A stretch of 64,000 bases of DNA. Source: Halichoerus grypus (lineage: Eukaryota > Chordata > Mammalia > Carnivora > Phocidae). Positions 1 to 13,200 of the stretch are shown piece after piece. A program made the position numbers and the translations under genes. The notes under the pieces are model-generated. The model was not told where the DNA came from, did no database searches, and saw nothing but the letters and a program-made list of their open reading frames with translations. Within the stretch, counting starts at the first letter, position 1. Every line of letters begins with the position of its first letter. The DNA lies in assembly GCF_964656455.1 (NCBI RefSeq), contig NC_135721.1, positions 54,264,936 through 54,328,935 of the forward strand, given 5' to 3'.

Positions 1-1744
1 GGGATGGGGGGGAGGAGGTGGAGGAAGAGGAGAAGACGAAGCACAGTGAGAGCAAAGCTAGATCTTGGCAAAATGGTTCTCTGCACCGATCTGCGCGGGG
101 CTTCACGTGCCCCACAACCTGCAACCCCCAGTGACCTTTGAGTACACAGGCTTGGGGTTTCTGAGTTGATTCATGTTTGCCTGTTTTACCACAGTTGGAC
201 ACTTCCATTTCATCTTTTCATGGGGGAATTAGCAGAGTTTTCAGGAAACAATACGAGCCACCACTCTTTTCAATTGCAAGGGGGGAAATTTGGCGTAGAG
301 AGCAAGATGTTCATAAGGGCATCTGTTACCTCTCCTAATTAGTGACATTTCAATCTTATGTTCTCTGACTTCTTTTTTACAGTTTTTATCAAAACCTTCC
401 CTACCTCTTGCAAACCTAATTCTATTTTAATGCCCACTATTAAGATAATGAACTGGGATGGCAGCACACCATCAAATGAGAGAATGTCTGGAGTTTATCA
501 CCACTAACTCACACTGCTGGGGACTTCAGAGAAACGCATTCCTTGTAGAGATTTCTTGGGTGGTTTTTTTTTTTTTTTTGGCTCTTTATGCAAAGTCTAA
601 GGTCAAGGCGAGGTCACAGCTATATAGTAATTGAACTTATAATATTGCTTTCTCCAGCTAGCCCTGGAAATTTATAATAAACATCTAATTAAGTCATTTA
701 AGTGTCTTAATAAGGCTTATTTTTTACAATTTTTGCAGCCTCTCAAAAAGTGGCTAGCCACTGAATTCTTTTTTAAGTGGTTAGTACAAGCCCTACAAAA
801 TCAAGCTTGTGAAATTTCTAACTCTTAAGATCCATTTGTATTGTGTAACGCTAAGAATTATATATCAAATACAGAAAATGAGTGGGACATATTAGATTCT
901 GAAAAAGTAAAGTGCTTTTAGTTTTCAACTCAGATTTGAATAGATGGAACATGAGCAGCACATAAAAAATACAATGAGAAGTTTAATAACGATTAAAGGG
1001 TCCATAGTCCGATATGAATTCTAGTTTGTAAGTCTGCCCACTCAGGAAGGAAAATAGTTCCTAAAAAAACAAACCACTGAACACAGAGAGGGACAGGTTT
1101 TTAAAATAAAAATACATGCTTCGTGACATTTTAAGATTCTCAATATCCTATATCCTTTTGTTCTTTTATTATCGGAAAAGTAATTAAAGTCAATAATGAA
1201 ACTGGAATCTAACTAAAAGGGCACGGTTAGTTCTAACTCTTTTTGGCAATATATATTATATCAGTTCTTGTATATGAAGATGAAGTCCCCGAACTGGCTA
1301 ACAAAAATATTTAAAACACAGATCTACAACAAATTGTGTTGCAAATCAGGTTATCATTATCTTGTATAAACCATGAAAATTGGAATCATGTGAGCAGAAG
1401 GTTAGATTAATTCTCCATTCTCATTATAAGCACAGGTGTAGCACAAACACCATGTGAAATAACCAATTAAAATGAAAAAAAAATCTGCTTTTTCATTAGC
1501 TGCCTTCACTGCATGACCAATTAGAAAATTATTTAATATTAATATTCCTCATATACCAAAAGTAATTTTCATAGTAACTAACATAGGTAAAAGAGCAAAA
1601 AAACAGCTCTTTTTCTACGGTTCTGTTCATAATCTGCAGGCTTTTAAAGGAAAGGAACTCTGATAATATTTTTTAAAAGTCCTTTTAAAAACATATTATT
1701 TTGTGGATATGATTTATACCATTCATCTAAAAATAGGAAGAGCA

Positions 1745-1860
1745 CTTTTTAACAGATGAGAAGCCGAGGCTCAGAGAAATTAAGTGACTTATTTGAGGTC
1801 ACATGTTACCCATGAGATGTTAATAACTTGCTGAATGACATACAGCTGGCAAATGGTAGT
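1745..1860 (-). mobile_element. MIR SINE remnant
   Basis: Contains aacagatgagaagccgaggctcagagaaatt and a later ctgaatgacatacagctgg, the complement of the MIR core. Confidence 0.65.
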
Positions 1861-2218
1861 GAACACCCCTTCCCCCAACATCCTGACAAGAGCGTGGCCA
1901 CTACTGTGCCACCCATCTAGAATATTCTGAACTAAATAGATAGCTAAGAATGAGCTGGTTTTGAGCCAGTCACCACTGTCAACAACCCTACTGCTGAGTC
2001 TGGGAATAAGCATGACTGAACATTCTGTAGACTGGGGATTTTGATGACTGTACTGTTTGTGCATATGGACAAAGATAAGGCTATGCATCAGAAGATTGAG
2101 TGACTTATCTGTATTCCAAAACTTGCTTCCTTCACACTCATACATTCAGATTTCCAAAGACCAGTTCATAATAACCAACTTAGGTTTGAATCTATGACTA
2201 TTAAACCCAAGGAATCAT

Positions 2219-2480
2219 AGAAAAATTAAATCTCAGGTTTGAAAAGGGCTTTCACTGTCACCTAGGTTGGTCACTGACATGAATCATCTCTACGACATCC
2301 CCACCAAGTAGATAGGTAGCCTCTGCTGGATTGTTTCTAATAAAGCACTTGCCACCTCACCTGAAAGTGCACTCCAGCTATGGACAAGGTAACTATGAGA
2401 AGGTTCTGCATTACTGGATCTAAAATCCTTTCACCAGGACAACTCCTTGGGGGAATTTAAACAATTCTAATCTCACTTCT
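2219..2480. mobile_element. L3/CR1-like LINE remnant
   Basis: The order ggaatcatagaaaaatta..., gaatcatctctacgacatcc, ccaagtagataggtagcctctgc and tgccacctcacctgaaa resembles the tail of ancient L3/CR1 LINEs. It is highly diverged. Confidence 0.5.
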
Positions 2481-2563
2481 TCAGGATAGCCTTCAAAATT
2501 TAAAGTATAGCCATCATGCATCATGTCCCATAGGCCTCTCCTTAAGTTAAACATCCATGATTC

Positions 2564-2780
2564 CTTTTTGTTTTGTTTTGTTTTGTTTTTGTTTTTGAGA
2601 CAGAGAGAGAGAGCACGAGCACAGAGGGGAGGGGCAAAGGGAGAGGGAGAGAGAGAATCTTAAGCAGGTTCCATGCCCAGCGCAGAGCCCAACGCAGGCT
2701 CGATCTCACCACCCTGAGATCATGACCCAAACCAAAGTCACAAGTCAGATACTTAAGCGACTGAGCCACTCGGGTGCCCC
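2564..2780 (-). mobile_element. SINEC (Can-SINE), older copy
   Basis: This is a tRNA-Lys-derived carnivore SINE in reverse orientation. The right end reads ...gagccactcgggtgcccc, the complement of the ggggcgcctgggtggctca head, and the left end is the T-rich complement of the A tail. Flanking direct repeats aaacatccatgattc occur at 2549-2563 and 2781-2795 (15 bp, identical). Confidence 0.93.
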
Positions 2781-2965
2781 AAACATCCATGATTCTTAAC
2801 AAGTTTCTTGTAGAATGAAAGTTCTTGGGTTTTGAGTCCACTCACCACCTGGGCCATACTCTCTGCTCAGTATGCTGAGGTTTGTCTGTGTGCCTCTAAA
2901 GGTCTTCAGGGGACATCATTAAACGCAGTTACTCCACATCTGCTCTGGTCCCCAGAGTAGATGAG

Positions 2966-3027
2966 TGTAGAGAGTGAATACCTCATCAGAGAGTGATGTA
3001 CTCATGTAGAGAGTGAATACCTCATCA
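2966..3027. repeat. Two 23-bp direct repeats, 39-bp period
   Basis: tgtagagagtgaatacctca plus tca occurs identically at 2966-2988 and 3005-3027. It is a small local duplication of unknown meaning. Confidence 0.85.
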
Positions 3028-3099
3028 CAGGCTTTTAGCTAAGGGGCCACAGGTACCAGGTGCTATTTTCTTCCCTTTTGGTGGCAAGAGCCATTTGTT

Positions 3100-6000
3100 G
3101 TTATTGACAACACAGATGTAGGCTACCTATAGGATATGTAGATATAAAGGTGAGAATCCATGCATTTAATAAAATAAAAATTTAAAAAGCTGAAAATCTC
3201 AGAACCCCTAATCACTTTGTCCAAAGTGTTTTGACCACATTAGCAGTATGGTGATAACTTCTCACTTTTGAAAACGAATTTAAAACAGTTGTTGAATATA
3301 ATGAACATTATTGATACATAGAGGACATAGGAAACTCTCAGAATCTTATTGGATTATGCTTCCTATACTTACATGAAACACTGATAATATTATCTACGGT
3401 CATGGCAGACATCTTTATCTGAAAATAACTAAGTAAATAGCATCATCTTTTCAATTTGAAAACCATCTCAACATTTGGTTCTATTTAGTGTATTTTATCC
3501 TAGACTGTCCTCTATATACTCTCTTCGGAATTAGGCTACATACAGCAAAGCCATGTGTTTAGACGACTTCGGGGTGAATTCAGATACAAAAACATTTTCC
3601 TTCTGGGCAAAGTAATAAAATGACATTCTTGCTCCTCCCACTATAAGTCAAACAGAGGTCAGTTCCCCCATCCCTGTATCTGTTTAAATAAACTGGACCA
3701 GCTGTTTGTTTCTAAAATGCCCTTTGACCTTGCGTCTCATCCTCCCTGCTTTTGTGACAGAATGCTTTACTTTCCATTGTGGAAGATTCTAAATTATCAA
3801 GAATTTTCTAAACACTGAACCAAAAAAAGACCTTCAGGTTTTATGTAAACTTACATGAACATATTCCCTTCTTAAAACATTCATTTTGAGAAGCATCAGT
3901 AAAACAGTTACTTTAAGCTCATATGTGGTGTGTGTGTTCAAGTAGATATCTATATTTATGTATGGATACATAAATATATATTAGAACTTCAACATAAGAA
4001 GAAACAATGTTTTTGAAGAGAAAAGAAAAAGAGAATGATAAAATTCCAATTCGAATGTCCAATAAAAAAATCTATTCTCCAACAACCACAAAACAGTTTA
4101 AGACAAAATATGTCCATGAAATATACACAATCTTTATTATTTTCCATAATAGTAAGGTCTCTTTAAAAAGTTTGTTAGTTTAAAGATGTAAGAGACTTTT
4201 TTTTCTTTTTTTTACAACTGATGTCCCAACATTACAGCCCTTGAAACTTAGATGTACACTGTCCGAAATATATGACAACAGGACAGTTCTTCTTACTCAT
4301 TAAAATAGTTTCACACCTTACTTTAATAGAATGTAGCTCAAAGTTGCCATAAATTGGGCATTTAGAAAGGTAAACCTTTTAGTTGGATGTAAGGTTGGGA
4401 AACATCCTGTTGCCTTTCCATATTACATTCCAAACATCAAGGTATATTTTTTTTATAAATCCCATTTTGCTTTGAAAACACAATGTTCTTTTGTGAAGTA
4501 CTTTTTAAGAACTGGACACCCTGTAGGTGGTAGAAGACTGAATTAGGGAAAGAATTCCTATCTTTCCTTTTTTCACAGCATCATGGGTTAGAATTTCTTC
4601 CCGTGACCAAACTATCCCCTTTCTCAAAACAAGACATTTTATCAAGAATGGGAAGAAAATGGATTGGCCTTATAGTTTCATTCCATGTCAACATAAACAG
4701 AGATGTATTTCTTTTTACCCAGTTAATTCGTTTAGGACTAGAATCCTACTAAGGGGGGAATGGGAGGTTAAAAGGGGAGCAAAATCTTCAAAAATCTGAG
4801 ACATGGGATCATCTCAAAATCGAATTTAACTCTTTGCATTTTTTAAATAGGAATCAGACAAGGAAAATGGGAGATGAATCCTGAATTATGCTAATAAGAA
4901 ACACAGGAAGTTTTCCTTTATTCTTTCTTTTCCTTGCCCCCTACATGCTTATTTATCATCAGACACTAAAGTTGTTGTGTGTTTTTTTTGTTTTTGTTTT
5001 TGTTTCCATTCTGCTAATCCTACCTGTCTCTTTTCATTCTCCATCTTTGGATACCTGAATAGTTTTCTGACTAAGATCTGGTAGAACAGCTTTCTGAAGT
5101 TGACCTTTGCCCTTTAGCTTATCCTCCACTCAGTGCCCCGGTTACTTCCCACAAAACCGGGAGGCTAACTTTAGTTTCCTCTTCGTGAGAACCAGGAAGG
5201 GTGGCGAGATCACAGTGGGCATCCACTAGAACCAAACACAGGGTATATTTTCCCAGTTCCACAGACAACATTTTCCACATAGCTTTGCCCTTTTCCTCTA
5301 CTCTTATGCCCTTTGTCTTCCTTGTACAAGTTCTCTGTAATACTAACAATGCTAAGGAAAAATGACTTGCTCCCCTTCAGAAATAGCATTTTCACCTTTA
5401 CTCAATGAATTCTCTTCCTCAGTGTTTACCACCTACTTGTTTACTGATGATTAAGGGCAACCCACAGTGTGACTTTAGCATGCCACAGCCAACTCAGTGA
5501 ACCACGTAAAATCAAAATGCTGTTGTTTCTAAACAATGACAGGACTCTCAGTCATCCCCATAGTGTCTCTTGCCAACAAGGCTTAGTGAATAGTCAGCAC
5601 GAAGGTAGCTACCCATTTAAGTATGGGGAAATACCATTTTACAATACCCTCCTATGCCCAAGGAGCTAAAATTATCAACTTGATATTAAACAGAAGATTT
5701 CATTAAATAGCAAGATATGTTAGTGAAGATGCCTTCTATATTTATATTATCCATTAAATAAAGTATTAATTACAGTCATCTTTGATTAATATTTAGGTAT
5801 TAGTTAGGAATACCTATATACATACTTAGTAAAAACTAATACCATGCATTCTTAAGAATAAGTACTGGTGATTTCTACATGAACTATTCTTTATCAGTTA
5901 AAAATAAACAGCAAGTAAATATAATATTTAATCTATATATAATTCATTTAGGTAATCTCTATAAATATTTTTATAGAATTAAGACTTCTGAAAATTCTTC

Positions 6001-7290
6001 AAATAAAAAATTTCACGCTGGAAGCTAGTTGCTGAACTCCAGAATTTTGTCCTTTTTCTTCTTCTTCTAGTCCATGAATTTCCTTCCTAATGTTTCTTCC
6101 AACTTTATCACAATCATTTAAATAAAACTATATATACTATGTATTTGATATTTTTAAAGTCAGCATTTCCTAATAACTTGAAGGCCTGTTTTATAAACAA
6201 ACCCTGCAGGGAATGAGTTCTAGCTATCTCTCAAATAACTCTCTGTTCTTTTAAACAAAAATCTACTTCAAAATCTTTTGTTGGATTTCTTCATTTCAGA
6301 TTTACATTCACTTATTGAATTTAATGATCTGTAACTGGCAGTCTTCAGGGTCCAAGCCTCCTACACTCCCTTTCTTTGTGAAATAAAATTTCATAAAACA
6401 CGATTTTAAGACACTCAAGAAAGTTGACTCAATCTCAAGTCAAACCTTATGAAATCATGTTTCTGGCACCTTTTTCCAGTTTCTCAACCTCCTCCGGATC
6501 CAACAGTTCCAGGACTGCAATCCGTCATCTGTGTGTCTGAGGGTGGGAGAGGGGAGTGGACAGGAGGGGAGAAGGGAGCACATGTTCTGCTCTCCATCCA
6601 TTCTAGAAACAGAATATTGAAATTTCCTACAATCACAATAAGCCATTCAATCAGCAGTCTGAGGAGATTCCCCTTCTCTAGCAGTGATGGGTGTATTTGT
6701 CAAACTACTCTAGAAAGAGCTGAAGTTGTCTCAGACCACTGAGGAAGTTAATTACATATAAAATTTTCTTCAAAGCAACTAGTGAAAAAAATCACTAATT
6801 ATCTGAAAATTATAATGCAAAGTAATAACAAACCCATGTATTAAGTATTAAAATAACTTTCAAATACTTTATCACTTCATTATATATTATGGGAAGTTTT
6901 CCTTGAAAGCAAATTATACAATGATTTTGTATTCTAAAAAAATATAAGCTTGCTAAATCCTTTAATCTGACCTGAATTCAAAGCAAGGGGGGGCTCTTTA
7001 GTGGCCGATCTCTAGTTCTTCTGCTACTACCCATGACTTCCTAGATCACTAAAGCACTAGGCTCCAAAACCAGTGGAATAAATTATGGGACTATCTTGCC
7101 AGAACTAGCATAAGAAATGCCCGAGAGTTAAAAATATCTTAAGTATCCATTGATATAAAGCATATGTAATAAAATGGTATTTATGCAATATTTACTTAAA
7201 TGTGACAATTTGCCAAATTTGAGTTTGTATAACTGCACAAATATAAGACAAATAGTGGCTTGCTTAAGGGATATGGAATTAAAATGATTA
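3100..7290. other. AT-rich unique intron 9 sequence
   Basis: Nothing recognised. Chance ORFs of under 100 codons only. Confidence 0.45.
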
Positions 7291-7295
7291 TTGGC

Positions 7296-7507
7296 ACGGG
7301 GCGCCTGGGTGGCTCAGTTGGTTGGGCAACTGCCTTCGGCTCGGGTCGTGATTCTGGAGTCCCAGGATCGAGTCCCACATCAGGCTCCCTGCTCGGCAGG
7401 GGGTCTGCTTCTCCCTCTGACCCTTCCCCTCTCATGCTCTCTGTCTCCCATTCTCTCTCTCAGATAAATAAATAAAATCTTAAAAAAAATAAAATAAAAA
7501 ATAAAAT
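7296..7507 (+). mobile_element. SINEC (Can-SINE)
   Basis: This is a forward copy with a ggggcgcctgggtggctcag head, a body containing the pol III B-box region, a CT-rich stretch, and an aaataaataaaatctt tail followed by (TAAAA)n. The 15-bp target-site duplication aaaatgattattggc lies at 7281-7295 and 7508-7522. Confidence 0.95.
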
Positions 7508-7782
7508 AAAATGATTATTGGCGCAATGAACAAGCGATAGGGCAATCTAGGATAGCAAAACCTCCTATAGTACTGAGAAAGCTAAAGTAGGTATAATAAT
7601 ATCTTCAAAGAATAGATGGGTCTCTCTTTAGTTTAAGCTGAGCCATTTTTTGTGTAAATTCTAACTTTCCCATATTCACAAAAAGTAAATAAAATTGCAT
7701 CTAACTAGGCATCCCTTAAACATTACAGAATAAATATGTTTATTTAAAACAGCTCTTAATGTTCTGCCACTCTCCATTATAC

Positions 7783-7915
7783 ATAGGATGACCACACAAT
7801 TTATCATTTAAAGTCAGACACTTTTGAGAGTAAATGGACACTATTAATAATTATGCTGGACAATAAGTCTAAACCATGAATATTTGAGGCAATTGGGGTG
7901 TATGGCCACCCTAAG
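7783..7915. mobile_element. Short non-autonomous DNA transposon (MER-type)
   Basis: The ends ataggatgacca... and ...tggccaccctaa form imperfect terminal inverted repeats. The interior (acacttttgagagtaaatgg, cactattaataattatgctg) matches a common short eutherian DNA-element layout. I cannot name the subfamily confidently. Confidence 0.6.
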
Positions 7916-9123
7916 GATCAAATATGCACTTTTTTTTTTTTTCCAAGTAAAACTTCCCCTGCGTGATTGGAATTGCAACCCTCTTGTGTGAGAATGGGGA
8001 CCAGCTCTGGCATACATAAGGTGTCACAGGATCCCAGTACCCCTTTGGAGTGTCTCTGAGCTCCTTCCTTTCTGGAGGATCTCTCCTTTAGTAGCCTCAG
8101 CTCCCCAAGCCATCACTAGCCAAAAACTTCCCAGGCCTGGAGTCTCCACTCCAAGGGAGTGCCAAGGAAGGATATCTCAAAATTTAGCTTGATTTCTGCT
8201 TTCACCTGGTCACAGGTTAGACTACAGAATGGCACAATGAAGCCTGACTTGAATGGAGGCCCGTCTCTCTCCCTTAGAAGGTTCATTGTAACTTCTGTTT
8301 CAATTCGTAAAGCTTGAAACCTGAGTTCTATGTAATATATATCAAAATGTAATCCATAGGCCTTAAATGCAAATGGAACCAGTTATACCAATTATACTCA
8401 AAGGCAAAAATCTCTCAGTTGAGGTATATGACAAAATTTTTCAAATGAAGGCAACAAACTAATAAAATGACCTCCTCGTGGAACTTGTCAAATCTCTGGA
8501 AAATGCTTAGGGTCGTCTAAGTCACCCTGAGGAAATTTGGAAGCTGTGTGTCTCACTTGAGTGGCTATCCTTTTCTTTGAACAATATCACTCATCACTAT
8601 TACGGCCAAAACACTGGCCAAGGATGGAGAGTCAGAGCGGCATCCAGGGAGAAGGGTGTGAGGACTGAGTGGGAAAACTGCCACTCAATGCTCTGAGATC
8701 ACAGTAGTGTTCAGGTGCGGGAACCATGATGACCACGTGAGTTAATGTCTATAAAAAGAGCTTTGCAAATTTTAAGCCAAAGACAAGGGTTTGTTGAGAT
8801 ACTGTCATTATGATTCTCAAAAAATACCTAATGGTACAAAAACGTACACACGAACGCTTACAGCCACAAAAGGTGGGCACAATGTGGTCTGTCTAGACAA
8901 TGGAACATTCTTCAGCCATAAAGAGGAATGTCGTACTGCTCTCTGCTACATTCATGAACCTTGACAACAAAATGCTAAGTCAAAGTCTGAGCCAGTCCCA
9001 AAAGGCCACATGTTTACATGATCACATTTATGGGAAATGTCCAGAATAGGCAGATCTACAGAGACAGAGAGTGGGGGATGGAAGTATGGGAGGAGTAACA
9101 GCTAAAGGGTAAAGGGTTTCTTT

Positions 9124-9602
9124 ATATATAATATATATATGTATATATATATATATAATATATATATTAAAGACTTTTTAAATTATTTCTATTATTTTTA
9201 TTTTTATTTTTTTTAAAGATTTTATTTATTTATTTGACAGAGAGACACAGCGAAAGAGGGAACACAAGCAGGGGGAATGGGAGAGGGAGAAGCAGGCTTC
9301 CCACGGAGCAGGGAGCCTGATGCGGGGCTCGATCCCAGGACCCTGGGATCATGACCTGAGCCGAAGGCAGACGCGCAACGACGGAGCCACCCAGGCGCCC
9401 CTATATTAAAGATATTTTTGAGAGAGAGCATGGGGGGGAGGGGCAGTGGGAGAGAGTGGGAGAGGGAGAGAATCTCAGGCGGACTCCCCACGGAGCGTGG
9501 AGCCTAATGTGGGGGGGCTCGATCTCACGACCCTGAGATCATGATCTGAACTGAAATCAAGAGTCAGACGTTTAACCATCTGAGCCACCCAGGCGCCCCT
9601 AC
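9124..9602 (-). mobile_element. SINEC (older, outer copy) split by a younger SINEC
   Basis: The body and head are at 9413-9602 (reverse orientation, ending ccacccaggcgcccc). Its AT-rich tail at 9124-9173 lies on the far side of an inner SINE. The L1 target-site repeat agggtttcttt occurs at 9113-9123 and 9603-9613. The tail has expanded into an (AT)n tract. Confidence 0.88.
9174..9401 (-). mobile_element. SINEC (younger, inner copy)
   Basis: This is a reverse-orientation Can-SINE with a gacagagagacacagcgaaag body and a ccacccaggcgcccc end, inserted into the tail of the outer SINE. The duplication tatattaaaga lies at 9163-9173 and 9402-9412. Confidence 0.92.
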
Positions 9603-9759
9603 AGGGTTTCTTTCTCAGATGGTAAAAATGTTCTAAAAGTGATTATGGTGATGGTTGCACAATATCTGTGAATATACTAAAAACCATTGCATTGTACACT
9701 TTAAATGGGCAAATTTCATGGTATGTGAATTATATCTCAATAAATCTGTTAATAATAAA

Positions 9760-12700
9760 TGCATAAGGGTAGAAGAGGTGCCGAACAAGGAACCAGCCCC
9801 ATCCTAGCCTCTCATTAGCAGCATTACATTGTAGAGCCCTGAGCCCCATCTGTCAAATGGTGCATTAAATCCCATCCAGGACTTGGGCTCTGACATTCTG
9901 CAGCATGATGTTCCTAAAATTTTAATCCATTCTCTTTTGTGATAAACTTCAAAATCTCATATCCCTTTGTGATTTGGAATCTTAAAAGAAAGAGCTTGAC
10001 TAAAATCAAAAGTTAATTCTCAATAGGCCTTTTTATACTACATTCACTCACAATGATTCTGATATGCCTTTTCTGGCCCCCAGTCCTTCTCAGCCCCCAC
10101 TTGGCCCTAAGGATGGGGATCTCTGCCGTAACCTATTGTACTTTCCTTTCTGTAAACAGAACTGCCAGGTGACCAGCCGTGGGAGCTGAGATCAGACATC
10201 TTTGGACATGTACGCTTCTTTCCATTAGCTTTTTCAACATCCCCTACTCCCTGCCCTTCCAAGCACATATGAACTCTGACCCAAACTAGGGATCAAATAA
10301 AATCAACTATAGCAGATGTTCAAGGGATATAGGCCAACAAACCCTGCAAGTGGACAACAACTCTCAAAACGACTGATTTACATTCAAATCAGCATTCTAG
10401 GACAGAAAGTACTGGAAACGTAAATATACGTATTTTTAATCATAGTGCATTTAACTTCCATCCCGAGGCAATATACGATTCTTAAAATACAGTGATGTTA
10501 GCAATAGTAAGCCAGATCTCTCCAATGACAAGAAATCCATTTTTGAGCTAAATCACATTTAGAACCCAAGACCAATAATCCCCATCGGCCTGAAAAAGTT
10601 GTGTTGGGGAAGGCAAATGTTTTTTCCCTTCTTCAATGATCAGATCCAATCTTGTGAGTCATTAGGTCCTTTAGTCACATTGGTTAAGAGGGTAAAGAGG
10701 AAAAGAAGAGCTCTCAAGGATGGCAACAGATTAAGGTTTTTTTGTTTATTTGTTATTGTTCAGGTGTCAAGAGCTGGATAGTATTCATTATTTCCCATGC
10801 TAATGGGTCAGGCTTAAAAGCCTCATAAGAATGGAAATGAAAAGGAAAATACCAATGACTATACGGGCAGTGAAAGGGAGAGCCCTCTTTTGCCAAAGGT
10901 ATAAGCATCCCTGCTGTTGGAGATTACTGTTTGTTTGCCTGGTTGGTTTTTAATGTTCCCTTTCCCCTTAAAAACTAGGAAAGAAGCAATACAAAATACC
11001 TAAGCATCTACACAAAACTCTGGGTACTCACGCATTGGAGCGATGCGGCGGGCTGAATCAAAGAGGACGTTTACCCTCAGAAACATTTCCACCCGCACCC
11101 CCCACACCCCTGGCTTCACTCCATTTTTGAGAAAATCGTTTTTATTCAACAAGGAGGCAACATTTGCCCCATTTTTTTTAATATTTCAGGCTGCTTTTTT
11201 TAACCACTCAGAAATGCTGTTTGTTTTAGGTGTGTGCAGCCTGAAGCAAGATGATGAGGTAAGAGAGAGATGAGGGGTCTCTGTGGGCACAGCTCGGTGG
11301 GGCTTCAGTGCTCAATGGTTAATCACCCAGCACCAGCCTCAGCAACTGTTGACACAAAATCGGTGGAGATCAGGTCTGTGCAAGCAGAAAATACCAGAAA
11401 GGCAAACTATATGTAAACACACTTAAGACAGATTTGACAAGAATAGACCTAAACCTGACTTGCTAGGAAACTCCCCATGTCTAAGGCTTCAGGGTCCCTC
11501 TCAGCCGAGGCCCTTTCCCCTTATAGAGCTGCCTTTGAGAAGAAAAAGGGTAACACTTGAAAAACTGAAACAAGTTTACAGAAGACAGCTGAGACATTTG
11601 TCCCCTTGATTCACATAGCATGAGTTTCAAATCTGCTCCCACATGCAGGATTTATGTCATGTTCTTCCATGCATACTTGGAGCAGAGCCAAATGGGGGGT
11701 GGGGAGGGGGGGCACCGGGCACATACAACCACAACTCAAAAAGTTATTTCTCCTGACCTATAAAAATCATGCAAAGAAGCAAATGGATAATGCTTAAACA
11801 GTCTTTTAATCTTATCTAACTGACACCTGACAACCCATTACTTATAGATTATTAATGCACCCACTAAAAAGTTTGTCATGTACAAAATTACGAGAGAAAA
11901 AGATTGAACGCCTGAGGAAAAAACAAATTTTGCTGTACAATAACTTCAGAAATTTCAAGCCTATTATCTGTCATGCCCTTCACAAACTCATAGCACACTG
12001 TTAAAAACAACTGATTTATCTTTATTATGAATCCTAAAATGACAGCACACAGGTTTTTCATGTCTTGTGATAACGCTTAATTTCATCCCGTTTTTATTTT
12101 ATGGTGCTTGATTTGCTTATTTAAGATGAAGGAAAGTAGCAACTTTTTAAATTAATTTCCCCGTTTGTCTCTTTATCAGAGGCCCTGGGTTTTTCCCCAG
12201 TCCTGGCGTAAAGCGGGAATCAGAGGCAGGCTCAGAGCAATCGCCTTGCTTCTCTTTGGTTGGCAGTCCCACGCAGTCTAGAATAGGAGAGCGGGAAGAG
12301 GCGCAGAGTCCCATCAATGGGCCCTCTGTCCATTTTAGCAGTGGAAGCTACTGCCCATGGAGACAGAGTGACTTGATCAAGGACACACGTCTAACTGGTG
12401 AGGAGTGGGGAAGACAGCTCAACATGTTCTTTCTCTTGCATGTTCCCTCCCCTTACTCGTCTGTGTAAATTGTACGTTGTCACAAGGCCCACAGGGGAGT
12501 TTGCTCCTTAGCCACCCGTGGATGCCCCAGCTCTTCTCCCTGGACCCATCATGCCTCTCTGCCCCCTCACTTGCCACACTGCCTGCAAGTGAATGGGAGT
12601 CAGGTCCCGCTCTGCCAGGCTGCATGCCACAGAGGCAGTTGTCTCCACTTCTCTGACCAGATCATTGCGCCAAGACACGGAAAACAACAAATCTGGCTTA

Positions 12701-13070
12701 ATTAGGACTTGCAACCAGTCCTGCTGACCTACATACCATGTTCAAAGTCAACCACCAACCACTGGTTTCACAGCCTGGAAAGGGATCACAGACATTCAGA
12801 AACACTGGGCTCATCATGATGGAGATACATCACTCTCCCCACTCACTCCGCCCTGGGCCTCCCCTGAACCCCAGCCCCACGGGGTCCTGAAGTACTTGCC
12901 CAGGTTGTACCAACTCCCCACTTCAGGCATCACACTCCTGTCTTGTCCTGGAAAGCTCAGAAACTGTCTTTGTGTGCAGGCTGGAGGAGAAACCGCAGTT
13001 ACACCAACCGGTATTCGGACTTTCGAATGCACCTTCCTTCGTCCCACACCTTCCTCTTTCTTTTCTCACG
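9760..13070. other. Unique intron 9 sequence
   Basis: No transposon recognised except a possible weak MIR at about 12290-12420. G-rich tract at 11694-11712. A pseudo-exon-like 21-nt interval on the minus strand at 11032-11052 is described under findings. Confidence 0.45.
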
Positions 13071-13080
13071 TAGACTCAGG

Positions 13081-13200
13081 GCCCCGCGGTGGAAGGGGCA
13101 GGCTTTTCCGCCCGGCGCGGTGGCCCAACACCGAGCCCTTCAGGAGGGCTCTCCGCTTTTCGCGGGATTCACGGTGGCGTGATTTCACACAGAAGGCGGG
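13081..13200. promoter_or_regulatory. Small intronic CpG-rich patch
   Basis: Thirteen CpG dinucleotides in 120 bp (for example gccccgcgg, cccggcgcgg, ttttcgcggg), in clear contrast with the CpG-depleted intron around it. It overlaps a 134-codon plus-strand ORF (12896-13300) without recognisable domains. It could be an enhancer, an antisense-transcript promoter or an unrecognised GC-rich repeat. The call as regulatory is inference only. Confidence 0.3.

Larger units (their letters stand above)
8830..9755 (+). mobile_element. Old L1 3' end (L1M type), interrupted by SINEs
   Basis: The segment at 8890-9120 (gaacattcttcagccataaa..., aaaggccacatgtttac..., atgtccagaataggca...) and the segment at 9603-9755 (gtgatggttgcacaa..., tgtgaattatatctcaataa) are the two halves of a mammalian-wide L1 3' terminus. 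They are separated by the SINE insertions at 9124-9602. The subfamily cannot be fixed by eye. Confidence 0.85.

Noticed and set aside
7260..7475. ORFs over 7.2-7.5 kb, and similarly at 2.54, 9.22, 20.58, 42.29 and 44.91 kb
   Set aside because: All are translations of SINEC sequence.
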